Shown piece by piece: positions 35,017 through 44,693 of a DNA stretch of 64,000 nt. The position numbers and the translations under genes were made by a program. Where the stretch lies: the NCBI GenBank assembly GCA_023433345.1, contig JAEZDA010000091.1, positions 1 to 64,000 of the forward strand. Reading direction: 5' to 3'. The notes under the pieces are model-generated. The model saw only the letters and a list, made by a program, of their open reading frames with translations. It had not been told where the DNA came from and ran no database searches. This stretch comes from Bacteroidota bacterium. Its GTDB lineage: Bacteria; Bacteroidota; Bacteroidia; Chitinophagales; Chitinophagaceae. Numbering within the stretch: position 1 is the stretch's first letter; each line of letters opens with the position of its first letter.

Positions 35017-35310
35017 ATGTTAGAAAAAAACACTCCTTCGGATAATTCAGAGAACAACAAGGCTGATATCACACCCGAGGAACAAGCAATACTAGATGCA
35101 AGTCAATCTTCGGGACTATCGCAAGACGATCGAAATTTACGTAGCGCCAAGCTTGATAACACCGATGAAGATGGAGAAAAGCTGAATACAATTGTTGGGC
35201 TCAGCGGAGAAGACCTTGATGTTCCCGGAGCTGAACTTGATGATGAGGAGGAAATACTCGGTTCAGAAGATGAAGAGAATAACAATTACAGCCAGGCAGA
35301 TACGGAATGA
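35017..35310 (+). CDS. Small acidic disordered protein
   Basis: A 97-residue, strongly acidic protein, start chosen at MLEKNTPSD. No signal or membrane segment. The C-terminal half, SGEDLDVPGAELDDEEEILG followed by EDEENNNYS, resembles a short motif I associate with small acidic proteins common in this phylum, often near stress genes; the function is unknown. Likely disordered. It is divergent from the lipoprotein gene and convergent with the DUF6496 gene. Confidence 0.7.
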   Translation: MLEKNTPSDNSENNKADITPEEQAILDASQSSGLSQDDRNLRSAKLDNTDEDGEKLNTIVGLSGEDLDVPGAELDDEEEILGSEDEENNNYSQADTE

Positions 35311-35347
35311 TGTTCACTGCTTTCCTGCAATGATCATCAACTTCTAC

Positions 35348-35527
35348 TTACTTAGACTTTTTCTTTGGCACCTTTGCACCTTCTTTCCTTGCTTCCGACA
35401 AGCCGATTGCGATCGCCTGTTTTTTGCTGGTAACTTTTTTCCCGGAACCTGAGCGAAGTGTTCCCTCCTTGCGCTCATGCATAACTTCTTCTACTTTGTC
35501 CTGTGCCTTTTTTGAATACTTTGCCAT
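35348..35527 (-). CDS. DUF6496-type small basic protein
   Basis: A 59-residue basic protein (start at MAKYSKKAQDKVEEVMHE). The sequence KEGTLRSGSGKKVTSKKQAI followed by AIGLSEARKEGAKVPKK is the hallmark of DUF6496. Rich in Lys and Gly, likely nucleic-acid associated, but no function is established. The longer frame (to 35554) adds a non-conserved MMKKFKYII and is less likely. Confidence 0.82.
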   Translation of the reverse strand: MAKYSKKAQDKVEEVMHERKEGTLRSGSGKKVTSKKQAIAIGLSEARKEGAKVPKKKSK

Positions 35528-35583
35528 GATGATATATTTGAATTTCTTCATCATATATCATGCCCGAGTGGTTTGGTGATACA

Positions 35584-35611
35584 AATTAAGAATTAATAAT
35601 TAAGAATTAAA
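35584..35611. repeat. Heptad array, aattaag / aattaat words
   Basis: Four 7-base units after the DUF6496 gene. AT-rich, so this array alone is weak evidence, but its period matches the others. Confidence 0.6.
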
Positions 35612-35648
35612 AATGTCAGCTTAATGTGGTTTGTTTTTTAGTCGGTGA

Positions 35649-35696
35649 AATCAATCCAACCATCAAACCACCAAAACATTCAACCACCAAACCCGA
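35649..35696. repeat. Octad array, caaccatc / aaaccacc words
   Basis: Six 8-base units, alternately of the caaccacc and aaaccacc types. It lies between the AT-rich heptad array and the array at 35716. Confidence 0.75.
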
Positions 35697-35715
35697 AGAA
35701 GAAATTTATAGGATC

Positions 35716-35743
35716 CATGCACCCTGTACCCTGCTCCCTACCT
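35716..35743. repeat. Heptad array, cctgtac / cctgctc words
   Basis: Four 7-base units ending at the icmF stop codon. They belong to the same word family as the arrays at 1-28 and 40300-40327. Confidence 0.75.
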
Positions 35744-38700
35744 CACATATTCCTCCTGTACTGCCCGCCCACACTGTATAACGCATTGGTGATCTGGCCA
35801 AGGCTGCAGAATTTGACTGTTTCCATCAGCTCTTCAAAAAGATTCCCATTGTTAACGGCAACCTGTTGTAAGCGTTGAAGCATGTCCTCCGATTTAGCTT
35901 TATGCCGCTGGTGAAATGCCTCCAATGCTTTAATCTGGAATTCCTTTTCATTTGTAGTAGATCTAATTACTTCCGTTGGAAGGATTGTTGGAGAACCATC
36001 CTTGCTCAAAAAAGTATTCACACCTACTATCGGGTATTCGCCTTTGTGCTTCAGGGTTTCGTAATACAAACTTTCTTCCTGTATTTTATTGCGCTGGTAC
36101 ATTCTTTCCATCGCTCCCAATACGCCACCCCTTTCAGTTATGCGATCAAACTCTTTCAAAACAGCTTCTTCAACAAGATCAGTTAGTTCTTCTATAAGAA
36201 AAGATCCCTGGATCGGATTTTCATTTTTTGCTGTCCCCAATTCCCTGTTGATAATGAGCTGTATTGCCATTGCCCTGCGAACACTTTCTTCTGTGGGTGT
36301 TGTTATCGCTTCGTCATAAGCGTTAGTATGCAGGGAATTGCAATTGTCGTATATCGCATACAATGCCTGGAGTGTGGTTCGTATATCATTGAAATCGATC
36401 TCCTGGGCGTGAAGGCTCCTTCCGCTTGTTTGAATGTGGTACTTGAGCTTCTGGCTGCGACTGTTTGCCTTGTATTTATTTTTCATAGCCTTCGCCCAAA
36501 TCCTGCGTGAAACACGGCCTATGACGCTGTATTCCGGATCCATTCCATTGCTGAAGAAAAAGGAAAGATTGGGTGCGAAGTCATCGATCTTCATTCCGCG
36601 GCTGAGATAATATTCTACATAAGTGAAACCGTTTGATAATGTAAAAGCAAGCTGCGTTATCGGATTAGCGCCGGCTTCAGCTATGTGATAGCCGCTGATA
36701 CTTACGCTGTAGAAATTCTGCACATTATGCTGAATGAAATATTGCTGCACATCGCCCATTAACTTCAACGCAAATTCAGTGGAAAAGATACATGTGTTTT
36801 GTGCCTGGTCTTCTTTCAATATATCAGCCTGTACGGTTCCCCTAACGGTGGCGAGTGCACGCGCGCGTATCTCGCTATAAACATCCGGTGGCAACACATC
36901 CCTTCCGCTCAGGCCCAGCAAACGCAAACCTAATCCATCATTCCCTGCAGGAAGCGCGCCTTTCAATTCACCTTTGTTCGGAACAACAGGTTTGCCATCA
37001 GACCCATTGTAACGCGGCAATTCATCAACCTGGTAAATTTTCTCAATTGCGGCATTCACTTCGTCCTGCAATTTGTTCTCAATAATATACTTCTCACACT
37101 GCTGATCTATTGCCGCATTCATAAAAAATGCAAGAATGATGGGCGCCGGGCCGTTAATGGTCATGCTCACCGAAGTTTTCGGATCACAAAGATCGAAACC
37201 GCTGTAAAGCTTCTTGGCGTCGTCAACAGTGGCGATGCTTACACCGCTGTTTCCAACCTTGCCGTAAATATCGGGGCGATATGCAGGATCTTCGCCGTAA
37301 AGCGTTACACTGTCGAATGCGGTACTTAACCGCTTTGCCGGCTGGCCAAGACTAACATAGTGAAAACGGCGGTTTGTTCTTTCCGGGCCACCCTCTCCGG
37401 CAAACATCCTCGTCGGATCCTCCCCTTCCCGCTTAAGAGGAAATACTCCTGCAGTATAGGGAAATTCTCCCGGCACATTTTCCTGGAGCTGCCATTTTAA
37501 AATATCGCCCCAGTCACTATAACGCGGCAGAATTACTTTATGAATGATAGTGCCTGATAAACTTTTATAAGTAAGCGGTTGCTTTATTATCTTATCTCTT
37601 ACCTGGAACTCGTAAAATTCGCTTTTATAACGGTCACGCATAAACGACCACCCTTCCACAAGTTTTTTGCAGGCAGGATCCATACGGCCTTCAAGCTCCT
37701 CAATGGCCCTGTTCAGAGATGATGAACCTTCATCCTTTAATATCCTGGCTGTTCCTTTCAATTGGTAAAGTGAACTTGCGATCTCTTTTTGTTCATTCAC
37801 CCATTCGTCATATTCGCGGATAGATTCACTGATCTCGGAAAGATACCTGACCCTGCTGGCGGGAATGATGGTTGATTTGTTGGAAGTGTCCTTTGTATGA
37901 ACATGGTGTTCAATTTCACCATGGAACGTTACGCCAGTTTTTTCTTTTATCTTCTCCATCAAACGCTCAAACAATTCATTTACGCCTGCATCATTGAATT
38001 GTGCCGCGATAGTTCCTACAACGGGGAGGTCCTCATCCTTTGCATCCCAGAGTTGATGATTTCTTTTATATTGTTTTCTTACATCATGCAAAGCATCAAC
38101 AGCATTGGCCTTATCGAATTTGTTCAGGCAAACAACATCCGCATAGTCGAGCATGTTGATCTTTTCAAGTTGAGAAGGGGCGCCGTATTCAGGAGTCATT
38201 ACATACATGCTCACTTCACAAAAATCAAGAATGGACGCATCGCTCTGCCCGACACCCGCGCTTTCAAGTATAACAAAGTCAAAACCGGCGTCTTTACATA
38301 TGTCAATCGCTTCCTGTACATGACTGCTCAAAGCCTTATCGCTTTCGCGTGTGGCAAGGCTTCGCATATAAGCACGCGGCGATGAAATTGCATTCATTCT
38401 TATCCTGTCACCCAGCAATGCACCGCCCGTTTTCTTCTTGCTCGGATCAACGGAAATAACCGCAATGGTTTTTTCAGAATAATTATTCAGGTAACGCCTT
38501 ACAATTTCATCGGTCACACTGCTCTTCCCTGCGCCTCCCGTACCTGTTATGCCCAGCACGGGAATTTTTTTGTCCGTCTTCTTTTGCGAAGGCGTGTAGT
38601 TTCCGTTTTCAGCATTGGTGATAAGACGCGCTACTTTCCTTACATCAACCACCTCACCAAGCGTCATAGCACTTTTCTGATCGGCAGTACCGTTGAGTGT

Positions 38701-39120
38701 GAAGCGACAATTATCTATCACGTCCTGGATCATTCCATCCAGCCCCATTTTACGGCCATCATCCGGACTATAAATTCTTGTAATGCCGTAGTTATGAAGT
38801 TCTTCAATTTCAGAAGGAAGAATCGTTCCTCCTCCGCCGCCGAAAATTTTAATGTGACCGCAACCATTTTCTTCAAGAAGGTCTTTCATGTATTTAAAAA
38901 ACTCAACATGGCCACCCTGGTAGCTCGTAATTGCGATACCATGAACATCTTCTTCAATCGCACATTCTACTATGTCTGCAACACTGCGATTATGCCCAAG
39001 ATGAATGATCTCTGCTCCCTTGCTTTGAAGGATACGCCTCATTATGTTGATAGCGGCATCATGCCCGTCGAAAAGTGCAGCAGCTGTTACAATTCTAACT
39101 TTATCGTTTACAACACTCAT
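35743..39120 (-). CDS. icmF: Fused isobutyryl-CoA mutase IcmF
   Basis: Adenosylcobalamin enzyme of 1125 aa that interconverts isobutyryl-CoA and n-butyryl-CoA, with a built-in G-protein chaperone. Seen in order: an N-terminal B12-binding domain with axial His in [15 protein letters not shown] (residue about 18); a MeaB-like GTPase with Walker [14 protein letters not shown] (about 195) and NKFDKANA; and the large mutase barrel from about 500 ([42 protein letters not shown]). The GVFP loop, where methylmalonyl-CoA mutase has Tyr, supports IcmF over MCM. Substrate range is inferred. Confidence 0.93.
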   Translation of the reverse strand: MSVVNDKVRIVTAAALFDGHDAAINIMRRILQSKGAEIIHLGHNRSVADIVECAIEEDVHGIAITSYQGGHVEFFKYMKDLLEENGCGHIKIFGGGGGTILPSEIEELHNYGITRIYSPDDGRKMGLDGMIQDVIDNCRFTLNGTADQKSAMTLGEVVDVRKVARLITNAENGNYTPSQKKTDKKIPVLGITGTGGAGKSSVTDEIVRRYLNNYSEKTIAVISVDPSKKKTGGALLGDRIRMNAISSPRAYMRSLATRESDKALSSHVQEAIDICKDAGFDFVILESAGVGQSDASILDFCEVSMYVMTPEYGAPSQLEKINMLDYADVVCLNKFDKANAVDALHDVRKQYKRNHQLWDAKDEDLPVVGTIAAQFNDAGVNELFERLMEKIKEKTGVTFHGEIEHHVHTKDTSNKSTIIPASRVRYLSEISESIREYDEWVNEQKEIASSLYQLKGTARILKDEGSSSLNRAIEELEGRMDPACKKLVEGWSFMRDRYKSEFYEFQVRDKIIKQPLTYKSLSGTIIHKVILPRYSDWGDILKWQLQENVPGEFPYTAGVFPLKREGEDPTRMFAGEGGPERTNRRFHYVSLGQPAKRLSTAFDSVTLYGEDPAYRPDIYGKVGNSGVSIATVDDAKKLYSGFDLCDPKTSVSMTINGPAPIILAFFMNAAIDQQCEKYIIENKLQDEVNAAIEKIYQVDELPRYNGSDGKPVVPNKGELKGALPAGNDGLGLRLLGLSGRDVLPPDVYSEIRARALATVRGTVQADILKEDQAQNTCIFSTEFALKLMGDVQQYFIQHNVQNFYSVSISGYHIAEAGANPITQLAFTLSNGFTYVEYYLSRGMKIDDFAPNLSFFFSNGMDPEYSVIGRVSRRIWAKAMKNKYKANSRSQKLKYHIQTSGRSLHAQEIDFNDIRTTLQALYAIYDNCNSLHTNAYDEAITTPTEESVRRAMAIQLIINRELGTAKNENPIQGSFLIEELTDLVEEAVLKEFDRITERGGVLGAMERMYQRNKIQEESLYYETLKHKGEYPIVGVNTFLSKDGSPTILPTEVIRSTTNEKEFQIKALEAFHQRHKAKSEDMLQRLQQVAVNNGNLFEELMETVKFCSLGQITNALYSVGGQYRRNM

Positions 39121-39147
39121 GTTCAGATGGAAATTTGAGGGCTAAAA

Positions 39148-39900
39148 TTAATTCATTTTAAAGGTGAGCGCAGCAAATTCTTCAAGGCTCAGTGTTTCAG
39201 CCCTTCTGTTGAAGATCGGATCTTCCAGAATTTCCTTTTTAAATAAACTCTTCAAAGCATTACGAAGAGTTTTACGTCTTTGGTTGAATGCGGTTTTCAC
39301 TAATAATATATATGCTTTCTCCGAACGGACAGTTAGTGAAGATGTACGCCTGGTAAGCCTTATAACACCGCTTTGAACCTTTGGAGGAGGATCAAATGCT
39401 TCGGGCGGAACATCAAACAAATATTCTATATCATAAAAGGGCTGTAGCAATGCGCTTAACACACCGAAGGTCTTTCCGCCGGGATTGGCGGCTGCGCGCT
39501 GGGCCACCTCTTTTTGAAACATACCGATCACCACAGGAACCTGGTCTTTCCAATCCAGTATTTTAAAAAGTATTTGCGTTGAAATATTATATGGGAAGTT
39601 TCCAACGATGTGAAAGTTGTCACCAAAGGGCGCATCGATGTCTAAAAAACTCTCATGAATGATCTTGCCCCGGATGGCGGGATAAACTTTTTCGAGATAA
39701 TCAACTTTTTCTTTATCCAGCTCTACAGCCTTAAAGTTGATATCGGCAATATTCAACAGTTCTTTTGATAGCGCGCCTCCCCCCGGACCAACCTCCAGCA
39801 AATTCTTAAAATCGTCGCGCCTAACTTCATTAATGATACGCTCAATCATTTCACGGTCTCTTAAGAAATGCTGCCCGAAAGATTTTTTGAGTTGATACAT
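39148..39900 (-). CDS. rsmA: 16S rRNA dimethyladenosine transferase
   Basis: S-adenosylmethionine-dependent enzyme (KsgA) that dimethylates two adjacent adenines in helix 45 of 16S rRNA during 30S assembly. Seen: KSFGQHFLRDREMIE at the start, SAM motif LEVGPGGGALSKELL near 40, catalytic NFPYNIS near 105, and the C-terminal helical domain with FNQRRKTLRNALKSLF. Length 250 aa is a little short, as usual in this phylum. It is divergent from pdxA, and a heptad array lies just upstream of its -7 box. Confidence 0.96.
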   Translation of the reverse strand: MYQLKKSFGQHFLRDREMIERIINEVRRDDFKNLLEVGPGGGALSKELLNIADINFKAVELDKEKVDYLEKVYPAIRGKIIHESFLDIDAPFGDNFHIVGNFPYNISTQILFKILDWKDQVPVVIGMFQKEVAQRAAANPGGKTFGVLSALLQPFYDIEYLFDVPPEAFDPPPKVQSGVIRLTRRTSSLTVRSEKAYILLVKTAFNQRRKTLRNALKSLFKKEILEDPIFNRRAETLSLEEFAALTFKMN

Positions 39901-39905
39901 TGGTG

Positions 39906-39913
39906 CAAATGTA
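39906..39913 (-). promoter_or_regulatory. -7 box TACATTTG of rsmA
   Basis: Perfect TAnnTTTG on the minus strand with its G 6 bases from the rsmA ATG, so a leader of about 2 nt. Immediately upstream the spacer region is a heptad array. The nearest TTG is 36 bases away, too far for a normal -33 element. Confidence 0.6.
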
Positions 39914-39941
39914 GTTCCTTGTTCCTAGTTCCTGGTTCCTG
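39914..39941. repeat. Heptad array in the rsmA promoter spacer
   Basis: Four units of the gttcctt / gttccta / gttcctg type, directly touching the -7 box of rsmA, where the spacer to a -33 element should be. Confidence 0.8.
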
Positions 39942-40265
39942 GTGTGGAGCAATTATAATTGAGGTGATGACATGAAGAATTTTATTTTTCCCACATCAGG
40001 GCATCGGTCGGCACCGTTGTGTCACTCACTTGTACGGCATCAAAAAATCGGCCCTCAACACTTTTAAATCTATTGCACCAGGTTGAAATTGCTAATAGTC
40101 TGAGAACTTCACATGGAGGGGCAAAGAAATACATAAGACGCGAAGAAGCTGATTCAGGGCTTTATTTCGCGGGAGACTGGGCCTAACCCGAACTGCAGAA
40201 GATAGTATGAGGAAACTTCGAACAGACCACTGTCAGTAAATAAAATTCTTCCTCTCTCTTCATCT
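39942..40265. other. Intergenic DNA with a short minus-strand frame
   Basis: Spacer between rsmA and pdxA. On the minus strand an ATG at 40134 opens a 50-codon frame ending at 39982, with VSDTTVPTDALMWEK at its C-terminus; it has no visible promoter or ribosome site, and I cannot assign it to a family. Around 40123-40146 there is a weak 8-base period. I see nothing else here. The frame may be a decayed gene end or chance. Confidence 0.3.
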
Positions 40266-40293
40266 ATAATTTAAAATTTATAATATAAAATTC
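40266..40293. repeat. Heptad array, ataattt / aaaattt words
   Basis: Four 7-base AT-rich units upstream of pdxA. It is separated from a second array at 40300 by a short C run. Confidence 0.6.
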
Positions 40294-40299
40294 CCCCTT

Positions 40300-40327
40300 A
40301 CGTCCTGCATCTTGTAGCCTGTGGCCT
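40300..40327. repeat. Heptad array, gtagcct / gtggcct words
   Basis: Four 7-base units just before the pdxA promoter area; related to the cctgtac family. Confidence 0.7.
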
Positions 40328-40355
40328 TTTTCGTATTTTCGCCCAAATCATTTGC

Positions 40356-41450
40356 ATGCATCCAACACCTGAAAAAAAGCCGCTTATCGGTTTTACATGT
40401 GGAGATATTAATGGCATCGGCCCTGAGCTTTTGATAAAAACGCTTAGCGATAACAGGCTGCTTGAATTTTTTACTCCGGTAATTTTCGGCAACAATAAGG
40501 TGCTCAATTTTTACAGAAAGAGTTTGCAGGATAATAATTTCTCTTTTTTCAGCATTAAAGATTCTTCGAGGATAAATCCCAAACAGGTTAATCTTTTCAA
40601 TTGTTGGGAGGAAGAAGCGCCTGTTAATCCCGGCATATTAAATGAAACCGGGGGAAAGTATGCAGTAATGAGTTTAACCACCGCGGGGGAAGCTTTGAAA
40701 GCCGGAAAGATCGATGCATTGGTAACTGCTCCGATCCATAAAAAGAACACGCAGTCTGAGCAGTTTCTCTTCACCGGCCACACTCCCTATTTCAAAAGCA
40801 TCTTTGGTGTGAACGATGTGGCCATGATGCTCGTTGCAGACAACATGCGTGTAGCGCTGCTTACTGAGCATGTAGCAGTGAAGGACGTTGCGCCTTTTAT
40901 TACCAGGGAAAGGATCTTTTCAAAACTTAACATCATCAACCAATCATTAAAAAAAGATTTTGGTATCAATAAACCGCGCATCGCTGTATTAGGACTGAAC
41001 CCTCATGCAGGCGATGAAGGTTTGATAGGAAAGGAAGAGGAAGAGATCATTAAACCTGCTATCAAAGACGCTAAGCAACGTGATATTTTTTGCTTCGGAC
41101 CTTACAGCGCCGATGCTTTTTTTGCGCGGGGTCAGCATCAAAAGTTCGACGCCGTTCTCGCCATGTACCACGACCAGGGCCTGATACCGTTCAAATCTCT
41201 TGCCTTCGGTGAGGGCGTAAATTATACTGCGGGTTTGCCCGGCGTGAGAACTTCCCCTGATCATGGCACTGCTTTCGATATCGCAGGAAAGGGGGTCGCA
41301 AATGAATCTTCCTTTCGGGAAGCGATTTACCAGGCCCTTGATATTTTAGCTGCTCGGGGAGGATATGCCGAAAGATATAGGAACCCGTTGAAAAAGATCA
41401 GTGCCGCGGTTGTGGCCAACTCCGTTGATGAGAAGATCAGCGACGAATAG
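40356..41450 (+). CDS. pdxA: 4-hydroxythreonine-4-phosphate dehydrogenase
   Basis: NAD(P)-dependent enzyme of the DXP-dependent vitamin B6 pathway: oxidises 4-phosphohydroxy-L-threonine to a product that goes with PdxJ to pyridoxine phosphate. Seen: substrate/NAD region CGDINGIGPELLIKTL, metal His in TAPIHKKNTQ, GHTPYFKS, and HDQGLIPFKSL with a second metal His, and SPDHGTAFDIAGKG with the third. Length 364 aa is normal. pdxJ is not in the window. It ends 4 bp before the convergent winged-helix gene. Confidence 0.95.
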   Translation: MHPTPEKKPLIGFTCGDINGIGPELLIKTLSDNRLLEFFTPVIFGNNKVLNFYRKSLQDNNFSFFSIKDSSRINPKQVNLFNCWEEEAPVNPGILNETGGKYAVMSLTTAGEALKAGKIDALVTAPIHKKNTQSEQFLFTGHTPYFKSIFGVNDVAMMLVADNMRVALLTEHVAVKDVAPFITRERIFSKLNIINQSLKKDFGINKPRIAVLGLNPHAGDEGLIGKEEEEIIKPAIKDAKQRDIFCFGPYSADAFFARGQHQKFDAVLAMYHDQGLIPFKSLAFGEGVNYTAGLPGVRTSPDHGTAFDIAGKGVANESSFREAIYQALDILAARGGYAERYRNPLKKISAAVVANSVDEKISDE

Positions 41451-41454
41451 ATCG

Positions 41455-41745
41455 TTAACCTGGTTTCAAAAAGGATTGCAGAGCTTGTTGGTATTCTTCA
41501 AAAGCAACTGAGCCTTTGGATGTGATCTTACAAAGTGTTCGCGGGTAATTATCGCGGAAGCCTTTCACCACCTGAACATAACCGGCTTCTTTCAGCTTAT
41601 TTATTTGTGCGCTTATATTCCCGGCAGTTGCTCCCGTTCTTTCTCGCAAAAGAATAAAGTCTGCCTCGCGCATTTCCATAAGAATGCTCATAACGGCAAG
41701 GCGTAGGGGCGAATGAATGATGGGATCAAGAGCTTTGAAATTCAT
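41455..41745 (-). CDS. Winged-helix transcriptional regulator (HTH_34-like)
   Basis: A 96-residue MarR/ArsR-like winged helix: ALDPIIHSPLRLAVMSILME, LLRERTGATAGNISAQINKL as recognition region, and the wing VVKGFRDNYPRTLCKIT. There is no metal site. It lies 8 bp after the TPR gene and is the last of the receptor-TPR-regulator group on the minus strand, so it may repress or activate that operon; this is inferred from position. Confidence 0.88.
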   Translation of the reverse strand: MNFKALDPIIHSPLRLAVMSILMEMREADFILLRERTGATAGNISAQINKLKEAGYVQVVKGFRDNYPRTLCKITSKGSVAFEEYQQALQSFLKPG

Positions 41746-41753
41746 CTATGGCA

Positions 41754-42395
41754 CTATTTACATTCCTCCAGCAGCATTTTAACCCTGTTCTCGCCCCAGT
41801 TAGGATGCAGGGGTGAAAGTGGTTTAAATGCAGCAAACTTTTCGAGCGCTGTGGCAAGATGAGGTTTTGCAATTTCACAGCCCCCGCCAAATTGCTCGGG
41901 AGTGTACCGCAGGTTCTGTCCTTTTAAAAGGTAAGGCCTTGGGTTTGAAGGATCAAATTTTATTGCTTCATCAATGTATGTGGTGCTCATTGGCCCGAAC
42001 TGCATGTACCGGCTCATCGGGTCAACCGTCAGCCTTGCCGTTGCAATCATACTCCTGATGCAACTTATTTCAGAATTATTTTTTTCGAGTGAATCAGCCT
42101 TTGCAATTAAGGCATCTGCCTTATCTGCATATCCGTCCATTTTTGACGGATCCTGGCCGATAAATCCGGCATTTACCTGGAGGAATGCAGCATAATAGTA
42201 AGGGAGCCACTGATTTTTTTCTGCAGTTGCTATCCGCTCGAAATTATTTGCGAGAGAGACCATGCTGGCGGCACTAATAAAGCTCGAATCTATCGCCTCC
42301 ATATTTTTCTGCATTGCCGCTTCATATTTTGCATTTTGACCGAAGGCAGAAAGTATCTGGAAAAAGACAATTACTATTAACGTGAGATTTTTCAT
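41754..42395 (-). CDS. Exported hypothetical protein with TPR-like helices
   Basis: A 213-residue protein with signal peptide (LTLIVIVFFQILSAFG-Q). The mature part is a helical repeat: AMQKNMEAIDSSFISAASM, ADKADALIAKADSLEKNN, YIDEAIKFDPSNPRPYLLKG, and a last helix. The DPSNPRPYLLKGQNLRYTPEQ segment is typical of TPR proteins. Probably periplasmic. It sits between a TonB-dependent receptor gene (18 bp) and a winged-helix gene (8 bp). Function unknown. Confidence 0.78.
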   Translation of the reverse strand: MKNLTLIVIVFFQILSAFGQNAKYEAAMQKNMEAIDSSFISAASMVSLANNFERIATAEKNQWLPYYYAAFLQVNAGFIGQDPSKMDGYADKADALIAKADSLEKNNSEISCIRSMIATARLTVDPMSRYMQFGPMSTTYIDEAIKFDPSNPRPYLLKGQNLRYTPEQFGGGCEIAKPHLATALEKFAAFKPLSPLHPNWGENRVKMLLEECK

Positions 42396-42413
42396 TTTAA
42401 AAGAATTAAATTT

Positions 42414-44693
42414 TTAAAGATTATTGTTGATCGCATCCTCCGTTCGGTCGGTTCCTATGCTCAGAAAATATCCGATATATACAAACCTTCGTGAAGGAGG
42501 GAGAATGGCTTCCTTACGGTCAGACAGTGTTGCGTAGTTATATCCATACACCTGTCGGCTCCCCAATACATTGGAAACAGACAACACCCACACGGCAAAT
42601 TTCTTTGACCCCGGCTTGCCAAGTTTTGGCAGGTAATTTAAACCGAAACTAAGATTATTATACGCAGTTGTTCGGCCGAGGTCTTTAATTTCATACTTAT
42701 CATTTGCCGGAGAATAAACGAGGTTATAATAAGGACGACCAGTCGTGTAATTATAACTTGCATTGAAGCCGATCTTCCATTTCATCACAAATTTTTTCAT
42801 AACTAGGGAGGCAGTGTGTTTCGCAGCAAATGATGGTTCCATTTGTACCGGGAAATTCAGATAGTCGCGTTTTGTATCGAGGAAGGAGTAAGAGATCCAG
42901 TAATCGAAGTTTTTGATCGTCGCCTTATCTCTCCAGAAGATCTCGACACCTCTCGCATAACCGTAACCGTTATTGTTTAACGCCTGGATGCGGCCTCCGT
43001 TTCCACTACCTGTTTTGAAAAGATCTTCATATTCTTTGTGAAAAAGTTCGGTGCGGAAGGTTCTCTTACCAGTAAGCCTTTGAAATTGTAATATGTAATG
43101 GGAGGCCTTTGCATAATCAAGCTTTCCGGGCACGGGAAGGTACTTGCTTTCGGGGCTTTGGTAAAATATGCCGTAGGCGAAAGAAAGCTGGCTGCTGTTC
43201 TTCAACTTATACGCAAGGGAAAGCCGCGGTGCAGCATTCCATTCTTTCATAAAAGTTGAATATTCGAACCGGGTACCGATTCTTGCCGCCATTGAATTGC
43301 TGATATAGAAATCCTTTTCAGCAAAAATCGCAGTGAGATCATCTTTAAATGTTTCCGTGAATTGTGATCCCTCATACATCGTATAATGCGAACGCTCTTT
43401 TGAATAAAAATGATCGCTTCCCAACCTGAAGGAATTAAGGCCCCTTCCCTTTTTTTCAAGCACCAGTCGTGCCTGCGCGTAGTTGCCCAGAGACTTCAAC
43501 CTGAAATTCTTAAAAGCATAGCCTTCTGGATCCATGATAATTACTTTGTTATCGTTTTCATCCTGTAATTCATTGGAGGCCTTATCCCTGTTATTCGAAT
43601 AACTCAATGCAGCCTGGGCATGCCAACCTTTCACTAATTTTCCTTTCCATGAAAAATTGTGGTAGGTGTTCACATTGTTCAACCTGAATGCATCCTTTAA
43701 AGCAGCAGAATCTATGTCCTTATATCGGAAACCGACATTATCCCGACTGAAATAACCGTAGTATTTAATAAAACCTGCTCCCGTCTTCCGGCGAAAGTTA
43801 AAATCAGCAGTATGGTTTGACGGTGAGGTGAAATAATCCTGACGCTGCTTTATTACGGCAAAAGCAAGGGCAAGGTTAGCATAATAATAGGTAGCGCCCC
43901 ATGAAGATTTTTTGTCTTTGGATAATTTCTGCAATCCCCCGCCCACTCCTATTACTGAGGCAGAAAAATCTCCCTGGCTTCTTTCGGGGAGGTCCTGCGA
44001 TTCGAGGATTAGTGCCGAAGAAAGCGCCTGCCCGTATAAAGCTGAATACCCTCCCGCGGAAAAAATTGTTCCTTTGAAGAGAAAAGGGTTGAATCTTCCC
44101 CGGGAGGCAATTCCCGGCACGGTGCTATAAAAGAAATTGTTTACCAAACTTCCATCGATATAAATCTTCGTTTCGGTCGCGGTTCCGCCCCTAACGAACA
44201 AACCGGTGCTTTCCCCAACCTGCTGTGCCCCCGGAAGGGTTTTTATGGCGCCGGTAACATCGCCCTCCGCACTCGCCGTTGTAACAATATCAAGTGCGGT
44301 AAGTACCGTTGCCTTCTTTTTATCGCCGGCTTCAAAAGACCCGGCGGTGAGTACAACGGCCTTCAGCTCCGTTATATTCTCTTTTAAGATAATATCAAGT
44401 GTTTGGGGCTGGCCGTCAAGTGAAATATTTTTGCTATATGAGGTGTGCCCGGTTATCGATGCTTCCAGAAGATGCTCCCCGGTTTCCGAAGTTGTAAGCT
44501 CAAAATTGCCCAAGGAGTCAGAAGTTGCCCCGTCATATGTATCTTTTATGGTGATACTTACGCCCGCCAGCGGCTGTTTCCTTCCATTTGAAACCTTGCC
44601 CGAAATCTTTGTCTGGCACCATGCGCTGCTGTAAAAAAGGAGGGTTGCGAAGAGTATTAAAAAGCTTTTCAGATGCAGATTTTTTACAAACAT
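42414..44693 (-). CDS. TonB-dependent outer-membrane receptor
   Basis: A 759-residue receptor. Signal peptide (SFLILFATLLFYSSAWC), an N-terminal CarboxypepD_reg-like domain (ISGKVSNGRKQPLAGVSITI), the plug with GAIKTLPGAQQVGESTGLFV and RGGTATETKIYIDGS, then a 22-strand-type barrel to the end. No SusD partner follows, so it is not a classical glycan (SusCD) system; a metal-chelate, cobalamin or peptide ligand is possible but not shown. It heads a three-gene operon. Confidence 0.92.
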   Translation of the reverse strand: MFVKNLHLKSFLILFATLLFYSSAWCQTKISGKVSNGRKQPLAGVSITIKDTYDGATSDSLGNFELTTSETGEHLLEASITGHTSYSKNISLDGQPQTLDIILKENITELKAVVLTAGSFEAGDKKKATVLTALDIVTTASAEGDVTGAIKTLPGAQQVGESTGLFVRGGTATETKIYIDGSLVNNFFYSTVPGIASRGRFNPFLFKGTIFSAGGYSALYGQALSSALILESQDLPERSQGDFSASVIGVGGGLQKLSKDKKSSWGATYYYANLALAFAVIKQRQDYFTSPSNHTADFNFRRKTGAGFIKYYGYFSRDNVGFRYKDIDSAALKDAFRLNNVNTYHNFSWKGKLVKGWHAQAALSYSNNRDKASNELQDENDNKVIIMDPEGYAFKNFRLKSLGNYAQARLVLEKKGRGLNSFRLGSDHFYSKERSHYTMYEGSQFTETFKDDLTAIFAEKDFYISNSMAARIGTRFEYSTFMKEWNAAPRLSLAYKLKNSSQLSFAYGIFYQSPESKYLPVPGKLDYAKASHYILQFQRLTGKRTFRTELFHKEYEDLFKTGSGNGGRIQALNNNGYGYARGVEIFWRDKATIKNFDYWISYSFLDTKRDYLNFPVQMEPSFAAKHTASLVMKKFVMKWKIGFNASYNYTTGRPYYNLVYSPANDKYEIKDLGRTTAYNNLSFGLNYLPKLGKPGSKKFAVWVLSVSNVLGSRQVYGYNYATLSDRKEAILPPSRRFVYIGYFLSIGTDRTEDAINNNL

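Noticed and set aside
38584..39138. 184-codon plus-strand frame opposite the 5' end of icmF
   Set aside because: Antisense shadow of the B12-binding and GTPase domains; no signal of its own.
39982..40134. Minus-strand frame of 50 codons ending VPTDALMWEK
   Set aside because: No promoter, no ribosome site and no family; kept only as a note under the intergenic entry. A tblastn search with a hit to a longer protein would revive it as a pseudogene.
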